This document shows, one piece after another, positions 25,201 through 34,300 of a DNA stretch of 64,000 nt. The translations under genes and the position numbers were made by a program. Below the pieces are notes generated by a model. The model had not been told where the DNA came from. It saw nothing but the letters and a program-made list of their open reading frames with translations, and made no database searches. Every line of letters begins with the position of its first letter. Positions within the stretch are counted from its first letter, which is position 1. Source of the DNA: Promicromonospora sukumoe 327MFSha3.1 (GTDB taxonomy: Bacteria > Actinomycetota > Actinomycetes > Actinomycetales > Cellulomonadaceae); the NCBI RefSeq assembly GCF_000385135.1, contig NZ_ARQM01000010.1, forward strand, positions 1,736,001 to 1,800,000, given 5' to 3'.

Positions 25201-28200
25201 TCGGCAACACGACGTCCACGACCTACGACCAGAACAGCCGCCCGACCGAGGTGACCGACGCGCGCGGCGGCACCACCTACGTCGCCTACCGCGACGACGA
25301 CCAGATCAGCCACGTGCGCCAGCCGGACGCGCCCAAGCTGCCGCTGTTCTCGCAGGCCTTCGCGACGGTGCTCGCCTACGACGACGACGGCCGCGTGGTC
25401 GGCGTCCGCGACCCGCAGGGCGGGCGCAGCGGCGTGCGGTACGACGAGGCGGGCCGCCCCGTCGCCTCGACCGACCCGCTCGGCCGCACCACGCACACGA
25501 CGTACGACGCCGAGTCGAACGCGCTCACGGCGATCACGACCGACCGGCGCGAGGACCTGGAGGACCTGAGCGACGCCGAGCGGGCCGAGCGCACGATCAC
25601 CTCGGTGTACGACCTGCGCAGCCGCCTGACCAGCCAGCAGGTCGGCTCGGGCGGGCCCGAGTACACGTACGGCTACGACGCGAAGGACCGGACGACGTCG
25701 TACGGCGACCCGCTGGGTGTGCGCACGGTGACGTACGACGACGAGGACCAGATCACCAAGGTGCTCCGCGAGGAGGCCAACCAGGCCGACGAGACCTTCA
25801 CCTACGGGTACGACCAGCGCGGCAACATCACCGAGCGCGCCTACCCCGACGGCACGAAGATCACCTCGACGTACGACGACGACTCGCGCCTCGCCTCCAC
25901 GACGGCGGCCGGCGGTTCCATGGGCGGCAGCAGCGCCCGCTGGGAGTACGCCTACGACATCGCCGGACGGCGGACGGCGACCACCCTCCCGGCCGCCACC
26001 GGCCTGACCGAGGAACGCGCGTACGACGACGCCGGCCGCCTGACCTCGATCGGCACCGAGCGCACCGGGGACCCCGTCGACGGGGTGCAGGACCCGGTCT
26101 CGGCGTTCGACCTCACGCTCGACGCGGTGGGCAACCCGACCCACGTGAAGACGACGCGCGGCGGCGTCACCGAGGCGGTCTCCTACGCGTACGACGACGC
26201 GAACCGCGTGACGACGGCCTGCTACGCGGCCAAGGAGTGCGGAAAGAAGAGCAAGGACGCGGGCCGGATCTCCTACGAGTACGACCTGCTGGGCAACCGG
26301 ACCGAGCAGAAACGCACTGGCTCGGCGGGCTCCGACCTGACCCGGTACACCTACGACCACGCGAGCCAGCTGCAGCGCGAGGTGACGGTCGGCAAGGAGG
26401 ACGGCCGGCCCACGGTGGAGCGCAAGGAGTACGAGTACGACGTGCTGGGCAACCAGACACGTGCGGGCGACGACCGCCTCGAGTACAACCTCGACAGCAC
26501 GCTGGCCAAGGCGACCGTCGGCGGGGTCCAGACCACCTACACCTACGACGCGACGCGCATGCGGCTCGACGCGATCACGGGCGTCGGGGCCGGCGCCTCC
26601 ACGCGGCACTGGTCGTGGGACGTCAACGGGTCGCTGGAGAACATCGCCGTCGACACGCTGACCGACGTGAACGGCGTGGTGCAGGGACGGCAGGCCTTCG
26701 CCTACGGTCCGACGGACGAACCGCTGGCGCTGCTGGAGGCGCAGGGCGGGGCGCACTCGTACACGCACGACTGGCTGGGCGGCGTGGCGAACATGCTGTC
26801 GGCCGACGGTCAGGTCGAGGAGGGCTACGACTACGACCCGTTCGGCAACCCGCGGCAGGGGGAGACGCTGGCGGGGACGATGGCTGGGGCTGCGGGTAAG
26901 GGCTCGGCCGGTTCGGCGGAGCCCTCGGGCGATGCGAAGTCGGGTGACGCCAAGCCGTTGGCCGCCGTCGGACCGCTCGCGGACGCCAAGCCGCTGGACG
27001 AGATCAAGAACCCGATGCGGTTCGCCGGTGCGTACCTCGACCCGACCACGGGCGAGGGCAACTACGCGATGCGGGCGCGTAACTACGACCCGGGCACGGG
27101 GCGGTTCTCGACCATGGACCCGGCGGGGGCGCAGCCGATCGGCTCGTCGCCGTACGCGTACGCGGGCAACAACCCGATGGTGTTCACGGACCCGACGGGT
27201 GAGCGGGAGATCGAGGGGCCCACGGGTGGCGGCACGGTCGAGAGCCCGACTGGTGCGGGCACCACGTCCAACCCGAACGACCCGGGCGCCGAGGTCGAGG
27301 GTCCGAGCGCCGAGGACATCGCCAAGGCACAGCAGCTCCAGGGCAAGTCGATGCTCGACGTCATCCTGGAGGCCGGCGGGCAGATCCTCATGGAGTTCCT
27401 GGGGATCAACGATCTGATGAACTGCCTGAACGGCGACCTCGGCGCGTGCGTGATGCTCGTGGTCGGCGCGCTGCCCTGGGGCAAGATCTTCAAGGCGGCC
27501 AAGATCGGCGAGGCCATCTACAAGGCCGGCAAGGCCGTGATGACCTTCTCCAGCGAGCTGAGGTGGGCGCAGAAGGTCCTGTCGGGCGCCAAGAAGGCGA
27601 AACAGGCGGCGGAGGCGGCCAAGGCCGCGGCGGCGAAGGCCGCGCGTGAGGCCGCGGCGAAGGCGGCCAAGGCCAAGGCTGCGGCTGATGCGAAGGTCAA
27701 GCAGCTCGCGGCGGAGGCCAAGGCGAAGGCGCGGGCGCAGGCGGCGAAGAAGAAGGCTGATACGACAGGCAAGGGCGACTCAGGAAAGGTCGATGAACCG
27801 GCGCCGAGTTGTCCCGTCAACAGCTTCGTGCCTGGCACTCTGGTGCTCCTCGCGGACGGCACACGGAAGCCGATCGAGGACGTCATGCCGGGCGACGAGG
27901 TGCGCGCCGCCAACCAGGAGACCGGCATGTCGGTCGGTGCACGCCTGGTCACTGCGCACATCACCGGCAGCGGCGAGAAGACGCTGGTCACGGTGACCGT
28001 CAAGGGTCACGACGGCGACAAGCAGAAGATCGTCGCGACCGACGGTCATCCGTTCTGGGAACCGTCCGAGCGGGGCTGGGTCGACGCGATCGACCTCCGG
28101 TCCGGTGACTGGCTCAGGACGAGCGCGGGCACCTGGGTCCAGGTCGCCGATGTCGAGGTCAGGCGTGAGCGGGCGACGGTCCACAACCTCACGGTCGACC

Positions 28201-28634
28201 GCGACCACACCTATTTCGCGTATGCGGGCAACACGCCGGTAGTCGTCCACAACGCCGAGTGCGGCCCGGTCGGGTACGGATCGACCGAGCTGAGCGGGAT
28301 CGCGATCAAGCACCGCCAGCAGGCGGGTATCCCGTCCGGTCAGAACGTCGCGATCTACAGTGTCTCCCTGCCGAACGGGAAGTCAGCCAACCTGGCCTTC
28401 ACGAACTCGGTCAAGGGCGCGCACTCCGAAGCGCACGCGGATGATTTCCTGGACAGCATCGGAATCGACCCGAAAAATGTGACGGCAATCTATTCGGAGC
28501 GCAACTTCTGCACGACGGCTGGGCACGAATGTGCCGGTCGGATGTCGAGGTTCACCAATGCCTCCCTCTCATGGAGCTTCGAGCGCGGAGACAATGCGCT
28601 CTCGAGCATCCGGCGGATAGCCTTCGGCGGATAG
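22287..28634 (+). CDS. Secreted Rhs/YD-repeat polymorphic toxin with Hint and deaminase domains
   Basis: A 2115-residue contact-dependent toxin. Residues 1-44 are a signal peptide (LMRRWLAMGVAVGFSATLLI core), so export is by Sec. An N-terminal domain is followed by about 1300 residues of YD repeats (YDDRGN, YDAAGNKIKE, YDLLGNRTEQ) that form a shell. The Rhs core motif RARNYDPGTGRFSTMDP lies near residue 1590. An Ala/Lys coiled coil leads to a Hint self-cleaving domain, residues 1842-1989: C1842 in CPVNSFVPGTLVLLADG, TDGHPFW, and terminal HN in VVVHNA. The last 126 residues carry H2046-S-E2048, IYSERNFC2075 and C2082, the zinc pattern of XOO_2897-type deaminases. Base composition drops in this tip. 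The immunity gene follows. Confidence 0.88.
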   Translation: MSEARAHHLASTWLMRRWLAMGVAVGFSATLLIAVAPEVRAESASAAVPQATAGEGPADRAMPDGVRRSTAYAEDERPPVVPESVSAEGGPAEVTPTRWRALTAPTATRASAAAAGFAEIDLRPGFVLGDTSLVLYFSTGDVDPDWTAAVVRLYEGDDQTEQESVRLTRAELEGPRFCGAADFCRSFGAEDGWELEEGKDYFVTVAAVLPGGDEVVSEPSGTSKARATILPPGIPDDQAAGCGCENALAPTAVGQAQRGVGVNSGTGAFVRVERDLQMASYGISFGSARTYSSANNRQGPFGVGWAWSYDMRVTETDDGVIVRAEDGAEALYEPDGDGYTRPPGVRSDLKRAGEGWELVTPRQVTYRFGADGRLTAVLSPRDDGVRLEYVEVDDKGRDEDRDDVRITDASGRTAVAELTDGLIRRIALPDRRQVRFEYAGGLLAKVKDARGNGWEYRYDAEGLLTEIVDPHEVVAVHNEYGDDGRVVAQRDGVGAQMSFAWDADKQEARSTDADDVSIYDGYHDNVLLYSQRSTGDADNHRYNKRLDRNLVVNGNQYQHVVEFDGRGNPTQAVAPQGFDEKTKYDDRNNPIEFTDAKGNVWKNTYNEFDELVRSVDAEGNDVEHAYDDRGLRTSTTDQRDKVTRYEYLPDGAENAGLLTAVVSPEGRRSEYRYDRTGRQVAATDPRGTGNPRDRRHYTIETTYDEQDRVVRVDEPGKTHGWRSLYDDVGRLAKEISPEGVVSTFSYLDNGLQSKVEAGGRVMTFGYTDAGRRQTESVVMKGDDLTTSYTYDAKGLVKTVTSPRGNVPGAERADFTTEYFYDANDNPIRMRMPYPGGEHVDRDIKVDALDRTTASINELNKTSSFERGNTGQVDSVTDTKGRTTTMGYDKNGRQTERTDAGNKTTRTEYDAAGNKIKETSPVGGITTYTYTDDGLLASVTEPRGNVDGADKARFTTRYEYDLAGNRVREIDPLGNTTSTTYDQNSRPTEVTDARGGTTYVAYRDDDQISHVRQPDAPKLPLFSQAFATVLAYDDDGRVVGVRDPQGGRSGVRYDEAGRPVASTDPLGRTTHTTYDAESNALTAITTDRREDLEDLSDAERAERTITSVYDLRSRLTSQQVGSGGPEYTYGYDAKDRTTSYGDPLGVRTVTYDDEDQITKVLREEANQADETFTYGYDQRGNITERAYPDGTKITSTYDDDSRLASTTAAGGSMGGSSARWEYAYDIAGRRTATTLPAATGLTEERAYDDAGRLTSIGTERTGDPVDGVQDPVSAFDLTLDAVGNPTHVKTTRGGVTEAVSYAYDDANRVTTACYAAKECGKKSKDAGRISYEYDLLGNRTEQKRTGSAGSDLTRYTYDHASQLQREVTVGKEDGRPTVERKEYEYDVLGNQTRAGDDRLEYNLDSTLAKATVGGVQTTYTYDATRMRLDAITGVGAGASTRHWSWDVNGSLENIAVDTLTDVNGVVQGRQAFAYGPTDEPLALLEAQGGAHSYTHDWLGGVANMLSADGQVEEGYDYDPFGNPRQGETLAGTMAGAAGKGSAGSAEPSGDAKSGDAKPLAAVGPLADAKPLDEIKNPMRFAGAYLDPTTGEGNYAMRARNYDPGTGRFSTMDPAGAQPIGSSPYAYAGNNPMVFTDPTGEREIEGPTGGGTVESPTGAGTTSNPNDPGAEVEGPSAEDIAKAQQLQGKSMLDVILEAGGQILMEFLGINDLMNCLNGDLGACVMLVVGALPWGKIFKAAKIGEAIYKAGKAVMTFSSELRWAQKVLSGAKKAKQAAEAAKAAAAKAAREAAAKAAKAKAAADAKVKQLAAEAKAKARAQAAKKKADTTGKGDSGKVDEPAPSCPVNSFVPGTLVLLADGTRKPIEDVMPGDEVRAANQETGMSVGARLVTAHITGSGEKTLVTVTVKGHDGDKQKIVATDGHPFWEPSERGWVDAIDLRSGDWLRTSAGTWVQVADVEVRRERATVHNLTVDRDHTYFAYAGNTPVVVHNAECGPVGYGSTELSGIAIKHRQQAGIPSGQNVAIYSVSLPNGKSANLAFTNSVKGAHSEAHADDFLDSIGIDPKNVTAIYSERNFCTTAGHECAGRMSRFTNASLSWSFERGDNALSSIRRIAFGG

Positions 28635-28659
28635 ATGGGGCAACTGTCGGGAGGAAACC

Positions 28660-29268
28660 TTGGATTCGTCCGAGACACGGCGGAGGGTGGATCGGATCCT
28701 TGATGCGCCCCTCGGGGAGCTGACGCGTGGAAGCGATGCGTCTGATGACCGATATACGCAGCTGATGTCCTGGCGCCTCCCCGTTGAGGGAAAGACAGCG
28801 CTGAGGGAACACGGTCTTCCGCCCGGGAGAACCGATGAACTCTCGGGTGTGGTGGGCGAGCCGCAGGAGTCCGCCGACGCTGTACCGGGGCCCGGCGGTC
28901 GGGGAGTCTATCTGCTCGGGTCGTGCGGGGACACGCAACTGGCCGCGGTGGAGGAGAGCGGCGAAGTCGTGGCATTCCCTGTGTTCGCTACGGAACAGGC
29001 CACGGCGGTGAACTCGACGCTCGCGGCACTGGTCGAGTGCGCCTGGCGCTGGCACTGGCTGCTGCCGCTTCTTGCGGACGAGCAGGAGCGAGCAGGGGTG
29101 GCCGAGATTGCCGCGTGGAAAGACGGGCGGCTGCGTGAAGGGTTCCCCGAACCGTATGGCGTGTACCAGGACCTGTGCGCGGGTGTCCTCGGGCGGTTCC
29201 GAGAGATTGATCCAACCCTCTCGGATGATTCGAACTTCTGGGTCGACGTGATTGTCGATGTCTGGTAG
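28660..29268 (+). CDS. Probable SUKH-type immunity protein
   Basis: A 202-residue cytoplasmic protein starting at TTG (28660) behind GGGAGG, 25 bases after the toxin stop. Its pattern is that of SUKH-4 proteins: GVYLLGSCGDTQLAAVEES (strands), VNSTLAALVECAWRWHW (the conserved NSxLxxFxxC helix) and a final DDSNFWVDVIVDVW. SUKH proteins neutralise nuclease and deaminase toxins in polymorphic systems. Position and family together make it the likely antidote to the Rhs deaminase tip. Base composition is lower in GC than the flanking genes, consistent with acquisition together with the toxin tip. Family call is by pattern only. Confidence 0.65.
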   Translation: MDSSETRRRVDRILDAPLGELTRGSDASDDRYTQLMSWRLPVEGKTALREHGLPPGRTDELSGVVGEPQESADAVPGPGGRGVYLLGSCGDTQLAAVEESGEVVAFPVFATEQATAVNSTLAALVECAWRWHWLLPLLADEQERAGVAEIAAWKDGRLREGFPEPYGVYQDLCAGVLGRFREIDPTLSDDSNFWVDVIVDVW

Positions 29269-29280
29269 CCGGCTTGCGCG

Positions 29281-29751
29281 CTACGCCACCTCGACGTGCT
29301 TGCGGGCCGCCTCGACGAAACGAAAGATGCTCGACTTGGCCACGTCGCGAGCACTCGGGAGATCCTCGGCCGGGAGGTCGGAAGTGAGGAGGTCGATGTC
29401 GTCCATCGCCTGCTGGCCCAGTGCGATCAGATCCTTGGACTCCGTCACGAGCTGGACTCGGAAGAGCGCCTCTAGTGCGCTCGTCCGCATCCGGTAGGCC
29501 TCGTACCTGAGGACCTCCGGGTCGCCGCCGCGTTCGTGGTGCTCGGCGAACCAGCGGTCGATCTGTACCCGGCGCAGGTTGACCAGCGCGCCGCCGAACG
29601 TCGTGTACGCGCTGACCCGCTCCTGGCGCAGGCGCTCGCCGCGTTCGAAACGTTCCGCGTCGGCGCGGTTGCGGCGCTGGAAGTAGTGGGTCGCGAGCGA
29701 GCCGAGCAGGGTTCCGACGACGGCGACGACGCTGGTCACGATGATTTCCAC
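29281..29751 (-). CDS. Small membrane-anchored coiled-coil protein, unknown function
   Basis: A 156-residue protein if started at GTG 29751; the frame is open to 29886 but those residues look non-coding. One N-terminal transmembrane helix (IIVTSVVAVVGTLLGSLATHYF) is followed by a charged helical region (RRNRADAERFERGERLRQER) and a soluble helical domain. This topology is frequent in actinobacteria, often next to toxin or defence genes, without known role. It ends 12 bases from the immunity gene in convergent orientation. No ribosome site is evident, so the start is uncertain. Confidence 0.6.
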   Translation of the reverse strand: MEIIVTSVVAVVGTLLGSLATHYFQRRNRADAERFERGERLRQERVSAYTTFGGALVNLRRVQIDRWFAEHHERGGDPEVLRYEAYRMRTSALEALFRVQLVTESKDLIALGQQAMDDIDLLTSDLPAEDLPSARDVAKSSIFRFVEAARKHVEVA

Positions 29752-29856
29752 GGGCCGAAGCCAACCATGGCCGGGCGTGGTTGAGAAGCGCGGGAGCGAG
29801 CAGTGCCGCAGCGGCGGGATGACGAGCGAGGTGCGGGGCAAAGGGGTACGCCGCGG

Positions 29857-29901
29857 GGTAGGTAACGGAGAGTGAACATTGTGCACTCTCCGTTACCTAC
29901 C
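29857..29901. terminator. Terminator, 18-bp perfect hairpin
   Basis: Perfect 18-base arms at 29857-29874 and 29884-29901 around a nine-base loop AACATTGTG. It lies 41 bases downstream of the M20 amidohydrolase stop (minus strand). Confidence 0.75.
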
Positions 29902-29941
29902 TGGGGGAGTAGGCCTCGCCCCGCGCGGCCAAGACAGCGCC

Positions 29942-31240
29942 TCAGGCCCCGCTCGGTGACTCCAGGCGGTCCAGGGCCGCCACGACCAGCGCCGTCACGC
30001 CCGTCTCCAGGGTCGGGTGCGGCACGGGGGCGAACCTCGGCGAGTGGTTGGACGGGATGTCGCGGTCCGTCGTGCCCGCCTGCTGCGCGGCGAAGAACGC
30101 GGCCGGGTCCCAGCCGCCGAGCAGCCAGTAGACGATCGGCACACCGACGGCGGTGGCCAGCACGCCGACGTCCTCGCTGCCCGAGACGGGGCCCGGGTCG
30201 ATGACGCGCTCTGCACCGAAGTGCGCTGCCAGGGCGCCGCGCGTGCGTTCGGTCTCCGCCGGGTCGTTGACCAGCGGCGGGAACGACTCGCCGGGGACGA
30301 TCTCCGGGGGCTGCGGGGCTCCCGCGGCGTCGGCCTCGGCGTGCACGATCCGCTCGACGGCGGCCAGGACCCGGCCCCGCACCGCCTCGTCGAAGGAGCG
30401 GATGTTCACGCCGAGGCGGGCGTCGTCCGCGATGATGTTCTCCTTGGTGCCGGCCTGGAGGGTGCCCACCGTGACGACGGCGGACTCCCCGGCCGCGACC
30501 TCGCGGGACACGATGGTCTGCAGGCGCATCACCGTCGATGCCGCCATCACGACCGGGTCCACCGTGGCCTCCGGCCGCGAGCCGTGGCCGCCGCGCCCGA
30601 TCAGCCGGATGCCCAGGAGGTCCGTGCCCGCGAACGCCGGGCCGCCGTGTACTCCCAGCAGCCCCGCCGCGACGGGCGCGACGTGCTGTCCCAGCACGAT
30701 GTCGGGCCGGGGCACGAGGTCGTACAGGCCGTCGTCGACCATGGCGCGGGCGCCCGTGCCGAGCTCTTCGGCGGGCTGGAACACGACCACCAGCGTGCCC
30801 GACCACTGCGACCGCCCCTGGGCCAGCACGTCGGCCGCGCCGAGCAGGGCGGTGACGTGCACGTCGTGCCCGCAGGCGTGCATCACGCCCGACTCGACGC
30901 CGTCGGCCGTGGTGGTGCGGACAGTGCTGGCGTAGGGGAGCCCGGTGTCCTCGGTGACGGGCAGCGCGTCTATGTCGGCGCGCAGCAGCACGCAGGGGCC
31001 GTCGCCGTTGGCCAGCACGCCCGCGACGCCCGTCCCGCCGATGCCCGTGTGCACCACGTAGCCGGCGGACGCGAGGCGCTCGGCGACCACCGACGCCGTC
31101 CGGGTCTCCTGGTACGAGAGCTCCGGGTGCTCGTGCAGGTCCACGTACGTGTCGCGCAGGCCGGTCAGCATCCCGGTCAGGGGCGCGAGGACGGCGTCGA
31201 CGTCAGGGACCGTGCCACGTACCGCGGGAGGAGTCGTCAT
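29942..31240 (-). CDS. M20-family amidohydrolase / peptidase
   Basis: A 432-residue metallo-amidohydrolase that removes acyl groups from amino acids or indole-acetyl/hippurate-type conjugates. LHEHPELSYQE, LRADIDALPV, HACGHDVHVTALLGAA and QPAEELGTGA give the metal ligands; the dimerisation domain follows (GRGGHGSRPEATVDPVV). Length fits the family. GGTGAG precedes the ATG at 31240. It is flanked by two long palindromic terminators and so is transcribed alone. Substrate cannot be read. Confidence 0.92.
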   Translation of the reverse strand: MTTPPAVRGTVPDVDAVLAPLTGMLTGLRDTYVDLHEHPELSYQETRTASVVAERLASAGYVVHTGIGGTGVAGVLANGDGPCVLLRADIDALPVTEDTGLPYASTVRTTTADGVESGVMHACGHDVHVTALLGAADVLAQGRSQWSGTLVVVFQPAEELGTGARAMVDDGLYDLVPRPDIVLGQHVAPVAAGLLGVHGGPAFAGTDLLGIRLIGRGGHGSRPEATVDPVVMAASTVMRLQTIVSREVAAGESAVVTVGTLQAGTKENIIADDARLGVNIRSFDEAVRGRVLAAVERIVHAEADAAGAPQPPEIVPGESFPPLVNDPAETERTRGALAAHFGAERVIDPGPVSGSEDVGVLATAVGVPIVYWLLGGWDPAAFFAAQQAGTTDRDIPSNHSPRFAPVPHPTLETGVTALVVAALDRLESPSGA

Positions 31241-31297
31241 GCGCTCACCCTGCCACCGCGTCCGGCGCGGAGCGCGGCGAGCAGCCCTGATGCGGTT

Positions 31298-31359
31298 GGT
31301 CGGCAGAAGGTCAGGTGGTCGGCAGCTCGAGCTGCCGACCACCTGACCTTCTACCGACC
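31298..31359. terminator. 48-bp perfect palindrome, copy 1 of a dispersed element
   Basis: The span 31305-31352 is a perfect palindrome of 48 bases centred on GCTCGAGC, extended to 31298-31359 with one mismatch (outer arms GGTCGG and CCGACC). It lies between the S8 protease stop and the M20 start, both on the minus strand. The same sequence recurs at 40921-40982. Confidence 0.75.
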
Positions 31360-31385
31360 ACCCGGCCAGGCCCTGGCCCAGCGCA

Positions 31386-34300
31386 TCAGCGCCGCTTGAC
31401 CTCCAGATCTGCCGTCGCCTCCGAGGCTCCCAGGTCCTCGGCGCCGCCGTACTCGGCCGTGATCGTGTACTCGCCGGACCGCAGCAGCGGCGGGACCAGG
31501 ACGTCGGCCCGGCCACCGCGCAGCTTCACGGTGCGCTCGTACGGGTGGCGGTCGCCGTCCTGGCCCACCGTCACGGTCACCCGGCCCGACGGCGTGGCGT
31601 CGTCGGCTGACACGGTGACCTTGACCAGGAACGGCTCCAGCGGGCGGACCGAGGACGGCGCCTTGATCTGCGTGCTGGTCGCCGCGGGCAGCGCGTCGGC
31701 CGGCACCAGGGCGCTGACCGCGGTGCGGTGCACACCGCCCTCGTCGGCCCCGGCGTAGACCCAGGCGCCGTCGGCGCTCACGGCCAGGGACCGCACCGAC
31801 ATCGCCGTCAGGCCGCCCGACGCCGACGCCCACGTGGCGCCGCCGTCGGCCGAGACGAGGACGCCCGCGCCGTTGGCCGCCAGGCCGTACGGGCGCCAGC
31901 GCGCCGCGCCCGCGACCAGGAGCTCGGTGCCCGCGGCCGGGCCGTCCGGCACCTCGACGGCCACGAACGTGCCCACCGCGGCGGACGTGTTCGGCACCTC
32001 GGCGTCCGCGAAGGTCGCGCCGCCGTCCGTGCTGACCCGGATGCCCGGCGTCTCACCGATCACCACGTGGTCCGTGTCGGCGGGGTCGACCCAGACCGAC
32101 CGCGCCTCGTCCTTGGTGAGCCGCGTGATCGTCCGGCCCAGGTCGTCGGACCGGTACAGGCCGGACGACGTCGCCAGCCACAGCCGGTCCTCGTCCACCG
32201 GGTCCATGACGACCTGCTGCACCAGCACCTCGTGCGCGTAGCTGGTCCACGTCTCGAACCCGTCGGTCGAGACCATGAGGCCGGTGTCCACGAGGGACGT
32301 GTAGCCCACGGCCACGGTGCCCTCGTCGTGCGGGGACACGGCCAGCGCCGTCGGGCTGAAGCCGCCCGTCGGGCCCACCTGCGTGAGGTCCGCGTCGGTC
32401 TGGCCGGCGCCCGCCGTCAGGATGCGGCCGCCGCCGAACGCGTTGGTGCCGATCGCCCAGACGGTGCGGTCGCCGAGCGGCGACTGCGCGACCTCGGAGA
32501 CCTGCCGGCCGATGACGCCCTCGGCGCCGATCGAGCCCCAGTTCTGCTCGTCCGGGGTCAGGTCGGCCACGGAGCGCTGGTGCAGGCCCTCGAAGTCGAC
32601 GGCCCGCAGCACGGGCTCGCCGTCGGCGTCGACACCGGCGTGCACGCCGGACACGTCGGAGCCGGAGACCCCGGCCTTGGTCCACTCGCGGCCGTCGTCG
32701 GTGGTGAAGATGCCGGCGTTCTCCATCGACATGACGATCTGACCGGCGGGGGTGCCCGGCCAGTGGTCGACGTCGGTGGCGAGCGGGCCGCGCACGGGCA
32801 GCGGGTGGGTCTGCCACGTCTGCCCGAGGTCGGTGCTCGTGCTGTAGGACGACAGGCCCGAGGCGTACACGGTGCCGTCGGTCAGCGTGGTGACGGTGAC
32901 GTAGGACTGCTCGGTGTCGGCGCCCTCCGTCCAGGTCGCCCCGGAGTCCGTCGAGGTGAGCGCAACGCCGTCGCCGCGGACCAGCACCGCGCTGGACCCC
33001 TCGGCCACGACGCCCTGCGGGCGGTCACGGTAGTCGGTGGTCACGTAGGGCTGGGTGACCTCGCTGCCGCCGTCGAGGACGCCCGCGACGCGGTAGACGC
33101 CGTCGTAGGTGGCGATCAGCAGGTCGTCGCCCGCGAACGCGGCGCCGGCGACGAGGCCGTCCCACTGCGGGGCCACGCGGCGCCAGCGCTGGCCGCCGTC
33201 CCTGCTGAGATAGAGGCCGTCGTCGGTGACCGCGGCCAGTGCGTCGCCGTGGGCGACGAGCTCGCGGATGGCGACGTCCGGGAACGGCAGCACCGTCCAG
33301 GTCTGGCCGGCGTCGGCCGTGTGCACGATGCGGCCGTTGTAGCTCGGGTCGAGGGTGACCCGGCCGGCCGCGCCGTTCAGGCCGACGTAGAACCCGCCGG
33401 GCGTGGTCGTGTCGGCCACGGGGATGCCCCAGCCGTCGGCCACGGGCATGCTGCGCACCCGCTCCCAGGTGGCGCCGTGGTCGGTGGTGACGAAGGGGTG
33501 CACGCCCGTGCCGGCCATGGCGAGGCCGGTGCCGGGGGAGGTCGGCGACGTGGCCAGCTCGCGGGCCGCGCCCGACAGGCCGACCTGCTCCCACGCGCCG
33601 GGCTGGTCGGCGCCCTCGGACTGCACGCCGCCGCTGCCGGTCAGGGTGCGCCCGGTGACGGTCGCCCGGGCGTCGAGCGCGTAGGTGCCGGGCTCGTCCA
33701 GCGGCACCGTGCCGCGGTACCAGCCGGGGCTGCTGCCGACGGCGGAGAGCGCCGCGGTGTACTGCTCGCCCGACGGGGCCGTGGCCCGGACCGTCGGCGC
33801 CGCCTCGGGCGCCATCGGCGTGTAGACGAAGACGTCGGTGGCCTTGGTCGCCAGCGACGGCGAGGACTGCACCTGGAGCGGCCGCACGTACGTGGCGTAC
33901 GGGACGCGCACGGTGCTGCCGTCCGAGACGGTGCCCACGACGACGCCGGAGGTCTCGCCGTCGACCGAGCCGGCGGCGGGGCCGCTGGTGTCGGGCGTGA
34001 CGGTGAGGTCGACCGACGCGCTGCGGCCGGCCGGGATCTTGACCTGGCGCGCCGAGAGCTCGGCCTTGCCGGTGCTCGTCGCGGCGGGCTCGGCCGCCAG
34101 CTTCACGGTCACGGCCTTGGTGCCGGAGTTGCGCAGCACGACCGTGCTGGTGTGGGCCGGCTTGGTGCCCATGTCGGCGAGGCCGAGCGAGACGGCGTCG
34201 GGCGAGGCGGTGACCTGCTGGTCCACGGCGGCGGCGACGTCGAGCTTGCCGGCACCCTGGGCGGACGGCGACACCTCGGCGTCGTCGGACCCCAGCTCCT

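Noticed and set aside
21156-26768. An 1870-codon open frame on the minus strand
   Set aside because: Only its first-named part (21156-22013) has SDR motifs; the rest is the stop-free antisense of the Rhs gene, full of Arg/Val/His, a result of high GC.
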